Part shown: positions 23,028-35,600 of the stretch, piece after piece | Layout: each line of letters starts with the position of its first letter | How positions within the stretch are numbered: position 1 is the first letter of the stretch | From: Osmia lignaria lignaria | Lineage: Eukaryota > Arthropoda > Insecta > Hymenoptera > Megachilidae | Reading direction: 5' to 3' | Assembly (NCBI RefSeq): GCF_051020975.1 | Contig: NW_027478159.1 | Span: 5,038,501-5,102,500 of the forward strand | Length of the DNA stretch: 64,000 nt | Position numbers and translations under genes: made by a program | Notes under the pieces: model-generated | What the model saw: the letters and a program-made list of their open reading frames with translations, nothing else | Told to the model about the DNA's origin: nothing | The model's database searches: none

Positions 23028-23671
23028 TCAGATGCCTAGTTCTCGAGATATATCCAGATATTTAAAAGTTCCGAAGCGGCACCAACATAATAGAGATACA
23101 GAAACACCGTGGCCCCTTTCTTTGAGGTAACTCTGCACTGTTGCGACCTGCAAATGCCACTTCCAGTTTAGCTGTGCAGAAGAAGAACAACAAGAAGAAG
23201 AAATATCTCGAAATATGTCCCTCAGGCCCCTTCCCTTGAGATAAATCTGCAAATATCTCGGAAACCAAGCGAGCTATGGCAAAATGTTAAGAGACCTTAT
23301 TTGTAGAGAATTAAGTTTCCTACTTTTTATGTTCTACGATATTTTTTGATCAGATGCGTAGTTCTCGAGATATATCAAGATATTTAAAAGTTCCGAAGCC
23401 GCACCAACATAATAGAGATACAGAAACACCGTGGCCCCTCTCTTTGAGATAACTCTGCACAATTGCGAGCTGCAAATGCCACTTCCAGCTTAGCTGTGCA
23501 GAAGAAGAACAACAAGAAGAAGAAATATCTCGAAATATGTCCGTCAGGCCCCTTCCCTTGAGATAAATCTGCAAATATCTCGGAAACGAAGCGAGCTATT
23601 GCAAAACGTTAAGAGACCTTTTACGTAGAGAATTAAGTTTCCTACTTTTAATGTTCTATGATATTTTTTGA

Positions 23672-24637
23672 TCAGATGCGTAGTTCTCGAGATATATCAA
23701 GATATTTAAAAGTTCCGAAGCCGCACCAACATAATAGAGATACAGAAACACCGTGGCCCCTTTCTTTGAGATAACTCTGCACTATTGCGCGCTGCAAATG
23801 GCACTTCCAGCTTAGCTGTGCAGAAGAAGAACAACAAGAAGAAGAAATATCTCGAAATATGTCCGTCAGGCCCCTTCCCTTGAGATAAATCTGCAAATAT
23901 CTCGGAAACGAAGCGAGCTATGGCAAAATGTTAAGAGACCTTTTTTGTAGAGAATTAAGTTTCCTACTTTTTATGTTCTATGATATTTTTTGATCAGATG
24001 CGTAGTTCTCGAGATATATCCAGATATTTAAAAGTTCCGAAGCGGCACCAACATAATAGAGATACAGAAACACCGTGGCCCCTTTCTTTGAGGTAACTCT
24101 GCACTATTGCGAGCTGCAAATGCCACTTCCATCTTAGCTGTGCAGAAGAAGAACAACAAGAAGAAGAAATATCTCGAAATATGTCCCTCAGGCCCCTTCC
24201 CTTGAGATAAATCTGCAAATATCTCGGGAACCAAGCGAGCTATGGCAAAATGTTAAGAGACCTTATTTGTAGAGAATTAAGTTTCCTACTTTTTATGTTC
24301 TACGATATTTTTTGATCAGATGCGTAGTTCTCGAGATATATCAAGATATTTAAAAGTTCCGAAGCCGCACCAACATAATAGAGATACAGAAACACCGTGG
24401 CCCCTTTCTTTGAGATAACTCTGCACTATTGCGAGCTGGAAATGCCACTTCCAGCTTAGCTGTGCAGAAGAAGAACAACAAGAAGAAGAAATATCTCGAA
24501 ATATGTCCGTCAGGCCCCTTCCCTTGAGATAAATCTGCAAATATCTCGGAAACGAAGCGAGCTATGGCAAAATCTTAAGAGACCTTTTTTGTAGAGAATT
24601 ATGTTTCCTACAATTTACGTTCTCTGATATTTTTTGA
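23672..24637 (+). repeat. Three-monomer relic of the hexamer HOR
   Basis: Units at 23672, 23994 and 24316 match 16588-17553 and 20452-21417 in order (GCGCGCTGCAAATGG, then GCGGCACC with GTCCCTCAGG, then GCTGGAAATGCC with AAAATCTTAAGAG). They carry new private variants (CTTCCATCTTAGC, CTCGGGAACC). The match stops at the recombinant junction 24625-24642. Confidence 0.85.
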
Positions 24638-24642
24638 TCAGA
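24625..24642 (+). other. Recombination junction, type B flank to type A head
   Basis: Upstream, the sequence follows the hexamer pattern (CTACAATTTACGTTCTCTGAT), with the diagnostic C at 24624. In the hexamers this flank always leads into a type B head (GAAGCG). Here it leads into a type A head, with T at 24643. The switch lies in the shared segment TGATATTTTTTGATCAGA. Confidence 0.8.
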
Positions 24643-27535
24643 TGCGTAGTTCTCGAGATATATCAAGATATTTAAAAGTTCCGAAGCCGCACCAACATAA
24701 TAGAGATACAGAAACACCGTGGCCCCTTTCTTTGAGATAACTCTGCACTATTGCGAGCTGCAAATGCCACTTCCAGCTTAGCTGTGCAGAAGAAAAACAA
24801 CAAGAAGAAGAAATATCTCGAAATATGTCCGTCAGGCCCCTTCCCTTGAGATAAATCTGCAAATATCTCGGAAACGAAGAGAGCTATGGCAAAATGATAA
24901 GAGACCTTTTTTGTAGAGAATTAAGTTTCCTACTTTTTATGTTCTATGATATTTTTTGATCAGATGCGTAGTTCTCGAGATATATCAAGATATTTAAAAG
25001 TTCCGAAGCCGCACCAACATAATAGAGATACAGAAACACCGTGGCCCCTTTCTTTGAGATAACTCTGCACTATTGCGAGCTGCAAATGCCACTTCCAGCT
25101 TAGCTGTGCAGAGGAAGAACAACAAGAAGAAGAAATATCTCGAAATATGTCCGTCAGGCCAGTTCCTTTGAGCTGAATCTGCAAATATCTCGGAAACGAA
25201 GCGAGCTATGGCAAAATGTTAAGAGACGTTTTTTGTAGAGAATTATGTTTCCTACAATTTATGTTCTATGATATTTTTTGATTAGAAGCGTAGTTTTCGA
25301 GATATATCGAGATATTTAAAAGTTCCGAAGCCGCACCAACATAATAGAGATACAGAAACACCGTGGCCCCTTTCTTTGAGATAACTCTGCACTATTGCGA
25401 GCTGCAAATGCCACTTCCAGCTTAGCTGTGCAGAAGAAGAACAACAAGAAGAAGAAATATCTCGAAATATGTCCGTCAGGCCACTTCCCTTGAGATAAAT
25501 CTGCAAATATCTCGGAAACGAAGCGAGCTATGGCAAAATGTTAAGAGACGTTTTTTGTAGAGAATTATGTTTCCTACAATTTATGTTCTATGATATTTTT
25601 TGATCAGAAGCGTAGTTTTCGAGATATATCGAGATATTTAAAAGTTCCGAAGCCGCACCAACATAATAGAGATACAGAAACACCGTGGCCCCTTTCTTTG
25701 AGATAACTCTGCACTAGTGCGAGCCGCAAATGCCACTTCCAGCTTAGCTGTGCAGAAGAAGAGCAACAAGAAGAAGAAATATCTCGAAATATGTCCGACA
25801 GGCCCCTTCCCTTGAGATAAATCTGCAAATATCTCGGAAACGAAGCGAGCTATGGCGAAATGTTAAGAGACCTTTTTTGTAGAGAATTAAGTTTCCTACT
25901 TTTTATCTTCTATGATATTTTTTGGTCAGATGCGTAGTTCTCGAGATAGATCAAGATACTTAAAAGTTCCGAAGCCGCACCAACATAATAGAGATACAGA
26001 AACACCGTGGCCCCTCTCTTTGAGATAACTCTGCACTATTGCGAGCTGCAAATGCCACTTCCAGCTTAGCTGTGCAGAAGAAGAACAACAAGAAGAAGAA
26101 ATATCTCGAAATATGTCCGTCAGGCCCCTTCCCTTGAGATAAATCTGCAAATATCTCGGAAACGAAGCGAGCTATGGCAAAATGTTTAGAGACCTTTCTG
26201 GTAGAGAATTAAGTTTCCTACTTTTTATGTAGTATGATATTTTTTGATCAGATGCGTAGTTCTCGAGATATATCAAGATATTTAAAAGTTCCGAAGCCGC
26301 ACCAACATAATAGAGATACAGAAACACCGTGGCCCCTTTCTTTGAGATAACTCTGCACTATTGCGCGCTGCAAATGCCACTTCCAGCTTAGCTGTGCAGA
26401 AGAAGAACAACAAGAAGAAGAAATATCTCGAAATATGTCCGTCAGGCCCCTTCCCTTGAGATAAATCTGCAAATATCTCGGAAACGAAGCGAGCTATGGC
26501 AAAATGTTTAGAGACCTTTTTTGTAGAGAATTATGTTTCCTACAATTTATGTTGTACGATATTTTTTGATCGGAAGCGTAGTTTTCGAGATATATCGAGA
26601 TATTTAAAAGTTCCGAAGCCGCACCAACATAATAGAGATACAGAAACACCGTGGCCCCTTTCTTTGGGATAACTCTGCACTATTGCGAGCTGCAAATGCC
26701 ACTTCCAGCTTAGCTGTGCAGAAGAAGAACAACAAGAAGAAGAAATATCTCGAAATATGTCCGTCAGGACCCTTCCCTTGAGATAAATCTGCAAATATCT
26801 CGGAAACGAAGCGAGCTATTGCAAAACGTTAAGAGACCTTTTACGTAGAGAATTAAGTTTCCTACTTTTTATGTTCTATGATATTTTTTGATCAGATGCG
26901 TAGTTCTCGAGATATATCAAGATATTTAAAAGTTCCGAAGCCGCACCAACATAATAGAGATCCAGAAACACCGTGGCCCCTTTCTTTGAGATAACTCTGC
27001 ACTATTGCGCGCTGCAAATGGCACTTCCAGCTTAGCTGTGCAGAAGAAGAACAACAAGAAGAAGAAATATCTCGAAATATGTCCGTCAGGCCCCTTCCCT
27101 TGAGATAAATCTGCAAATATCTCGGAAACGAAGCGAGCTATGGCAAAATGTTAAGAGACCTTTTTTGTAGAGAATTAAGTTTCCTACTTTTTATGTTCTA
27201 TGATATTTTTTGATCAGATGCGTAGTTCTCGAGATATATCCAGATATTTAAAAGTTCCGAAGCGGCACCAACATAATAGAGATACAGAAACACCGTGGCC
27301 CCTTTCTTTGAGGTAACTCTGCACTATTGCGAGCTGCAAATGCCACTTCCAGCTTAGCTGTGCAGAAGAAGAACAACAAGAAGAAGAAATATCTCGAAAT
27401 ATGTCCGTCAGGCCCCTTCCCTTGAGATAAATCTGCAAATATCTCGGAAACGAAGCGAGCTATGGCAAAATGTTTAGAGACCTTTCTTGTAGAGAATTAG
27501 GTTTCCTACTTTTTATGTAGTATGATATTTTTTGA

Positions 27536-30433
27536 TCAGATGCGTAGTTCTCGAGATATATCAAGATATTTAAAAGTTCCGAAGCTGCACCAACATAATA
27601 GAGGTACAGAAACACCGTGGCCTCTTTCTTCGAGATAACTCTGCACTATTGCGAGCTGCAAATGCCGCTTCGAGCTTAGCTGTGCAGAAGAAGAACAACA
27701 AGAAGAAGAAATATCTCGAAATATGTCCGTCAGACCCCTTCCCTTGAGATGAATCTGCAAATATCTCGGAAACGAAGCGAGCTATGGCAAAATGTTAAGA
27801 GACCTTTTTTGTAGAGAATAATGTTTCCTACAATTTACGTTCTATGATATTTTTTGATCAGAAGCGTAGTTTTCGAGATATATCGAGATATTTAAAAGTT
27901 CCGAAGCCGCACCAACATAATAGAGATACAGAAACACCGTGGCCCCTTTCTTTGAGATAACTCTGCACTATTGCGACCTGCAAATGCCACTTCCAGCTCA
28001 GCTGTGCAGAAGAAGAACAACAAGAAGAAGAAATATCTCGAAATACGTCCGTCAGGCCCCTTCCCTTGAGATAAATCTGCAAATATCTCGGAAACGAAGC
28101 GAGCTATGGCAAAATGTTAAGAGACCTTTTTTGTAGAGAATTAAGTTTCCTACTTTTTATGTTCTATGATATTTTTTGATCAGATGCGTAGTTCTCGAGA
28201 TATATCAAGATATTTAAAAGTTCCGAAGCCGCACCAACATAATAGAGATACAGAAACACCGTGGCCCCTCTCTTTGAGATAACTCTGCACTATTGCGAGC
28301 TGCAAATGCCACTTCCAGCTTAGCTGTGCAGAAGAAGAACAACAAGAAGAAGAAATATCTCGAAATATGTCCGTTAGGCCCCTTCCCTTTAGATAAATCT
28401 GCAAATATCTCGGAAACGAAACGAGCTATGGCAAAATGTTAAGAGACCTTTTTTGTAGAGAATTATGTTTCCTACAATTTATGTTCTATGACATTTTTTG
28501 ATCAGATGCGTAGTTCTCGAGATATATCAAGATATTTAAAAGTTCCGAAGCCGCACCTACATAATAGAGATACAGAAACACCGTGGCCCCTTTCTTTAAG
28601 ATAACTCTGCACTATTGCGAGCTGCAAATGCCACTTCCAGCTTAGCTGTGCAGAGGAAGAACAACAAGAAGAAGAAATATCTCGAAATATGTCCGTCAGG
28701 CCAGTTCCTTGGAGCTGAATCTGCAAATATCTCGGAAACGAAGAGAGCTATGGCAAAATGTTAAGAGACCTTTTTTGTAGAGAATTAAGTTTCCTACTTT
28801 TTATGTTCGATGATATTTTTTGATCAGATACGTAGTTCTCGAGATATATCAAGATATTTAAAAGTTCCGAAGCTGCACCAACATAATAGAGGTACAGAAA
28901 CACCGTGGCCTCTTTCTTTGAGATAACTCTGCACTATTGCGAGCTGGAAATGCCACTTCCAGTTTAGCTGTGCAGAAGAAGAACAACAAGAAGAAGAAAT
29001 ATCTCGAAATATGTCCGTCAGGCCCCTTCCCTTGAGATAAATCTGCAAATATCTCGGAAACGAAGAGAGCTATGGCAAAATGTTAAGAGACCTTTTTTGT
29101 AGAGAATTAAGTTTCCTACTTTTCATGTTCTATGATATTTTTTGATCAGATGCGTAGTTCTCGAGATATATCAAGATATTTAAAACTTCCGAAGCCGCAC
29201 CAACATAATAGAGATACAGAAACACCGTGGCCCCTTTCTTTGAGATAACTCTGCACTAGTGCGAGCCGCAAATGCCACTTCCAGCTTAGCTGTGCAGAAG
29301 AAGAACAACAAGAAGAAGAAATATCTCGAAATATGTCCGTCAGGCCCCTTCCCTTGAGATAAATATGCAAATATCTCGGAAACGAAGCGAGCTATGGCAA
29401 AATGTTAAGAGACCTTTTTTGTAGAGAATTAAGTTTCCTACTTTTTATCTTCTATGATATTTTTTGATCAGATGCGTAGTTCTCGAGATATATCAAGATA
29501 TTTAAAAGTTCCGAAGCCGCACCAACATAATAGAGATACAGAAACACCGTGGCCCCTCTCTTTGAGATAACTCTGCACTATTGCGAGCTGCAAATGCCAC
29601 TTCCAGCTTAGCTGTGCAGAAGAAGAACAACAAGAAGAAGAAACTTCTCGAAATATGTCCGTCAGGCCCCTTCCCTTGAGATAAATCTGCAAATATCTCG
29701 GAAACGAAGCGAGCTATGGCAAAATGTTAAGAGACCTTTTTTGTAGAGAATTAAGTTTCCTACTTTTTATGTTCTATGATATTTTATGATCAGATGCGTA
29801 GTTCTCGAGATATATCAAGATATTTAAAAGTTCCGAAACCGCACCAACATAATAGAGATACAGAAACACCGTGGCCCCTTTCTTTGAGATAACTCTGCAC
29901 TATTGCGAGCTGTAAATGCCACTTCCAGCTTAGCTGTGCAGAAGAAGAACAACAAGAAGAAGAAATATCTCGAAATATGTCCGTCAGGCCCCTGCCCTTG
30001 AGATATATCTGCAAATATCTCGGAAACCAAGCGAGCTATGGCAAAATGTTAAGAGACCTTTTTTGTAGAGAATTATGTTTCCTACAATTTATGTTCTATG
30101 ATATTTTTTGATCAGATGCGTAGTTCTCGAGATATATCAAGATATTTAAAAGTTCCGAAGCCGCACCAACATAATAGAGATACAGAAACACCGTGGCCCC
30201 TTTCTTTGGGATAACTCTGCACTATTGCGAGCTGCAAATGCCACTTCCAGCTTAGCTGTGCAGAACAAGAACAACAAGAAGAAGAAATATCTCGAAATAT
30301 GTCCGTCAGGCCACTTCCCTTGAGATAAATCTGCAAATATCTCGGAAACGAAGCGAGCTATGGCAAAATGTTAAGAGACCTTTTTTGTAGAGAATTAAGT
30401 TTCCTACTTTTTATGTTCGATGATATTTTTTGA
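27536..30433 (+). repeat. Nine-monomer block, copy 1 (2898 bp)
   Basis: The units are 27536 (CGCTTCGAGC, CTTCGAGATAAC), 27858 (AAATACGTCCG), 28180 (CCCTTTAGATAAATC, ACGAAACGAGC), 28502 (CACCTACAT, CAGTTCCTTGGAGC), 28824 (GGTACAG, GGAAATG), 29146 (TTAAAACTTCCG), 29468 (GAAACTTCTCG), 29790 (ATTTTATGATCAG, CCGAAACCGC) and 30112. The first eight reappear from 30434 on, but with one monomer missing. Confidence 0.9.
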
Positions 30434-31456
30434 TCAGATGCGTAGTTCTCGAGATATATCAAGATATTTAAAAGTTCCGAAGCTGCACCAACATAATAGA
30501 GGTACAGAAACACCGTGGCCTCTTTCTTCGAGATAACTCTGCACTATTGCGAGCTGCAAATGCCGCTTCGAGCTTAGCTGTGCAGAAGAAGAACAACAAG
30601 AAGAAGAAATATCTCGAAATATGTCCGTCAGACCCCTTCCCTTGAGATGAATCTGCAAATATCTCGGAAACGAAGCGAGCTATGGCAAAATGTTAAGAGA
30701 CCTTTTTTGTAGAGAATAATGTTTCCTACAATTTACGTTCTATGATATTTTTTGATCAGAAGCGTAGTTTTCGAGATATATCGAGATATTTAAAAGTTCC
30801 GAAGCCGCACCAACATAATAGAGATACAGAAACACCGTGGCCCCTTTCTTTGAGATAACTCTGCACTATTGCGACCTGCAAATGCCACTTCCAGCTCAGC
30901 TGTGCAGAAGAAGAACAACAAGAAGAAGAAATATCTCGAAATACGTCCGTCAGGCCCCTTCCCTTGAGATAAATCTGCAAATATCTCGGAAACGAAGCGA
31001 GCTATGGCAAAATGTTAAGAGACCTTTTTTGTAGAGAATTAAGTTTCCTACTTTTTATGTTCTATGATATTTTTTGATCAGATGCGTAGTTCTCGAGATA
31101 TATCAAGATATTTAAAAGTTCCGAAGCCGCACCAACATAATAGAGATACAGAAACACCGTGGCCCCTCTCTTTGAGATAACTCTGCACTATTGCGAGCTG
31201 CAAATGCCACTTCCAGCTTAGCTGTGCAGAAGAAGAACAACAAGAAGAAGAAATATCTCGAAATATGTCCGTTAGGCCCCTTCCCTTTAGATAAATCTGC
31301 AAATATCTCGGAAACGAAACGAGCTATGGCAAAATGTTAAGAGACCTTTTTTGTAGAGAATTATGTTTCCTACAATTTATGTTCTATGACATTTTTTGAT
31401 CAGATGCGTAGTTCTCGAGATATATCAAGATATTTAAAAGTTCCGAAGCCGCACCT

Positions 31457-31467
31457 ACATAATAGAG
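31457..31467 (+). other. Monomer-loss junction in chimeric unit 31400
   Basis: The T at 31456 (CACCTACAT) is specific to the 28502-type unit. The G at 31468 (TAGAGGTACAG) is specific to the 28824-type unit. The 11 bp between them, ACATAATAGAG, are identical in both parents. Exactly one repeat length was removed. Confidence 0.88.
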
Positions 31468-32489
31468 GTACAGAAACACCGTGGCCTCTTTCTTTGAGAT
31501 AACTCTGCACTATTGCGAGCTGGAAATGCCACTTCCAGTTTAGCTGTGCAGAAGAAGAACAACAAGAAGAAGAAATATCTCGAAATATGTCCGTCAGGCC
31601 CCTTCCCTTGAGATAAATCTGCAAATATCTCGGAAACGAAGAGAGCTATGGCAAAATGTTAAGAGACCTTTTTTGTAGAGAATTAAGTTTCCTACTTTTC
31701 ATGTTCTATGATATTTTTTGATCAGATGCGTAGTTCTCGAGATATATCAAGATATTTAAAACTTCCGAAGCCGCACCAACATAATAGAGATACAGAAACA
31801 CCGTGGCCCCTTTCTTTGAGATAACTCTGCACTAGTGCGAGCCGCAAATGCCACTTCCAGCTTAGCTGTGCAGAAGAAGAACAACAAGAAGAAGAAATAT
31901 CTCGAAATATGTCCGTCAGGCCCCTTCCCTTGAGATAAATATGCAAATATCTCGGAAACGAAGCGAGCTATGGCAAAATGTTAAGAGACCTTTTTTGTAG
32001 AGAATTAAGTTTCCTACTTTTTATCTTCTATGATATTTTTTGATCAGATGCGTAGTTCTCGAGATATATCAAGATATTTAAAAGTTCCGAAGCCGCACCA
32101 ACATAATAGAGATACAGAAACACCGTGGCCCCTCTCTTTGAGATAACTCTGCACTATTGCGAGCTGCAAATGCCACTTCCAGCTTAGCTGTGCAGAAGAA
32201 GAACAACAAGAAGAAGAAACTTCTCGAAATATGTCCGTCAGGCCCCTTCCCTTGAGATAAATCTGCAAATATCTCGGAAACGAAGCGAGCTATGGCAAAA
32301 TGTTAAGAGACCTTTTTTGTAGAGAATTAAGTTTCCTACTTTTTATGTTCTATGATATTTTATGATCAGATGCGTAGTTCTCGAGATATATCAAGATATT
32401 TAAAAGTTCCGAAACCGCACCAACATAATAGAGATACAGAAACACCGTGGCCCCTTTCTTTGAGATAACTCTGCACTATTGCGAGCTGT

Positions 32490-32544
32490 AAATGCCACTT
32501 CCAGCTTAGCTGTGCAGAAGAAGAACAACAAGAAGAAGAAATAT
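32490..32544 (+). other. Chimera junction in unit 32366
   Basis: The left part of the unit (ATTTTATGATCAG, CCGAAACCGC, GCTGTAAATG up to 32489) follows the 29790/36230-type monomer. The right part (GAAATATTTCG from 32545, then CCCCTTCCC and GATAAATC) follows the 36552-type monomer that normally comes next. One monomer is missing relative to 36230-36873. Confidence 0.8.
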
Positions 32545-32687
32545 TTCGAAATATGTCCGTCAGGCCCCTTCCCTTGAGATAAATCTGCAAATATCTCGGA
32601 AACGAAGCGAGCTATGGCAAAATGTTAAGAGACCTTTTTTGTAGAGAATTAAGTTTCCTACTTTTTATGTTCTATGATATTTTTTGA

Positions 32688-35600
32688 TCAGATGCGTAGT
32701 TCTCGAGATATATCAAGATATTTAAAAGTTCCGAAGCCGCACCAACATAATACAGATACAGAAACACCGTGGCCCCTTTCATTGAGATAACTCTGCACTA
32801 TTGCGAGCTGGAAATGCCACTTCCAGCTTAGCTGTGCAGAAGAAGAACAACAAGAAGAAGAAATATCTCGAAATATGTCCGTCAGGCCCCTTCCCTTGAG
32901 ATAAATCTGCAAATATCTCGGAAACGAAGCGAGCTATGGCAAAATGTTAAGAGACCTTTTTTGTAGAGAATTAAGTTTCCTACTTTTCATGTTCTATGAT
33001 ATTTTTTGATCAGATGCGTAGTTCTCGAGATATATCAAGATATTTAAAAGTTCCGAAGCCGCACCAACATAATAGAGATACAGAAACACCGTGGCCCCTT
33101 TCTTTGAGATAACTCTGCACTATTGTGAGCTGTAAATGCCACTTCCAGCTTAGCTGTGCAGAAGAAGAACAACAAGAAGAAGAAATATCTCGAAATATGT
33201 CCGTCAGGCCCCTTCCCTTGAGATATATCTGCAAATATCTCGGAAACGAAGCGAGCTATGGCAAAATGTTAAGAGACCTTTTTTGTAGAGAATTATGTTT
33301 CCTACAATTTATGTTCTATGATATTTTTTGATCAGAAGCGTAGTTTTCGAGATATATCGAGATATTTAAAAGTTCCGAAGCCGCACCAACATAATAGAGA
33401 TACAGAAACACCGTGGCCCCTTTCTTTGAGATAACTCTGCACTAGTGAGAGCCGCAAATGCCACTTCCAGCTTAGCTGTGCAGAAGAAGAACAACAAGAA
33501 GAAGAAATATCTCGAAATATGTCCGTCAGGCCCCTTCCCTTGAGATATATCTGCAAATATCTCGGAAACGAAGCGAGCTATGGCAAAATGTTAAGAGACC
33601 GTTTTTGTAGAGAATTATGTTTCCTACTTTTTATGTTCTATGATATTTTTTGATCAGACGCGTAGTTCTCGAGATATATCAAGATATTTAAAAGTTCCGA
33701 AGCCGCACCAACATAATAGAGATACAGAAACACCGTGGCCTCTTTCTTTGAGATAACTCTGCACTATTGCGAGCTGCAAATGCCACTTCCAGCTTAGCTG
33801 TGCAGAAGAAGAACAACAAGAAGAAGAAATATCTCGAAATATGTCCGTCAGGCCCCTTCCCTTGAGATATATCTGCAAATATCTCGGAAACGAAGCGAGC
33901 TATGGCAAAATGTTAAGAGACCTTTTTTGTAGAGAATTATGCTTCCTACAATTTATGTTCTATGATATTTTTTGATCAGAAGCGTAGTTTTCGAGATATA
34001 TCGAGATATTTAAAAGTTCCGAAGCCGCACCAACATAATAGAGATACAGAAACACCGTGGCCCGTTTCTTTGAGATAACTCTGCACTATTGCGAGCTGCA
34101 AATGCCACTTCCAGCTTAGCTGTGCAGAGGAAGAACAACAAGAAGAAGAAATATCTCGAAATATGTCCGTCAGGCCAGTTCCTTTGAGCTGAATCTGCAA
34201 ATATCTCGGAAACGAAGCGATCTATGGCAAAATGTTAAGAGACCTTTTTTGTAGAGAATTAAGTTTCCTACTTTTTATGTTCGATGATATTTTTTGATCA
34301 GATGCGTAGTTCTCGAGATATATCAAGATATTTAAAAGTTCCGAAGCTGCACCAACATAATAGAGGTACAGAAACACCGTGGCCTCTTTCTTTGAGATAA
34401 CTCTGCACTATTGCGAGCTGGAAATGCCACTTCCAGTTTAGCTGTGCAGAAGAAGAACAACAAGAAGAAGAAATATCTCGAAATATGTCCGTTAGGCCCC
34501 TTCCCTTTAGATAAATCTGCAAATATCTCGGAAACGAAGCGAGCTATGGCAAAATGTTAAGAGACCTTTTTTGTAGAGAATTATGTTTCCTACAATTTAT
34601 GTTCTATGATATTTTTTGATCAGAAGCGTAGTTTTCGAGATATATCGAGATATTTAAAAGTTCCGAAGCCGCACCAACATAATAGAGATACAGAAACACG
34701 GTGGCCCCTTTCTTTGAGATAACTCTGCACTAGTGCGAGCCGCAAATGCCACTTCCAGCTTAGCTGTGCAGAAGAAGAACAGCAAGAAGAAGAAATATCT
34801 CGAAATATGTCCGTCAGGCCCCTTCCCTTGAGATAAATATGCAAATATCTCGGAAACGAAGCGAGCTATGGCAAAATGTTAAGAGACCTTTTTTGTAGAG
34901 AATTAAGTTTCCTACTTTTTATGTTCTATGACATTTTTTGATCAGATGCGTAGTTCTCGAGATATATCAAGATATTTAAAAGTTCCGAAGCCGCACCTAC
35001 ATAATAGAGATACAGAAACACCGTGGCCCCTTTCTTTAAGATAACTCTGCACTATTGCGAGCTGCAAATGCCACTTCCAGCTTAGCTGTGCAGAGGAAGA
35101 ACAACAAGAAGAAGAAATATCTCGAAATATGTCCGTCAGGCCAGTTCCTTGGAGCTGAATCTGCAAATATCTCGGAAACGAAGAGAGCTATGGCAAAATG
35201 TTAAGAGACCTTTTTTGTAGAGAATTAAGTTTCCTACTTTTTATGTTCGATGATATTTTTTGATCAGATACGTAGTTCTCGAGATATATCAAGATATTTA
35301 AAAGTTCCGAAGCTGCACCAACATAATAGAGGTACAGAAACACCGTGGCCTCTTTCTTTGAGATAACTCTGCACTATTGCGAGCTGGAAATGCCACTTCC
35401 AGTTTAGCTGTGCAGAAGAAGAACAACAAGAAGAAGAAATATCTCGAAATATGTCCGTCAGGCCCCTTCCCTTGAGATAAATCTGCAAATATCTCGGAAA
35501 CGAAGAGAGCTATGGCAAAATGTTAAGAGACCTTTTTTGTAGAGAATTAAGTTTCCTACTTTTCATGTTTTATGATATTTTTTGATCAGATGCGTAGTTC

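Larger units (their letters stand above)
23028..27535 (+). repeat. Mosaic with hexamer relics
   Basis: Fourteen full-length monomers. Several come from the neighbouring hexamer family: 23028, 23672-24637, and 26892-27535 with GCGCGCTGCAAATGG and GCGGCACC. Others come from the GCAGAGG/CAGTTCC subtype (24960) or the tetramer family (25604 with GTCCGACAGG). Rare markers TTTTACGTAGAG (before 23672 and 26892) and TATGTAGTATGAT (before 26248 and 27536) recur locally and, for the latter, before 49753. No gene was seen. Confidence 0.8.
30434..32687 (+). repeat. Nine-monomer block, copy 2, with one monomer lost
   Basis: Units 30434, 30756 and 31078 match copy 1 at +2898 bp; from 31468 on the match is at +2576 bp. 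The 322-bp shift is explained by the chimeric unit 31400, which fuses the 28502-type and 28824-type monomers. The last unit, 32366, is also chimeric and leads directly into the long HOR. Confidence 0.9.
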
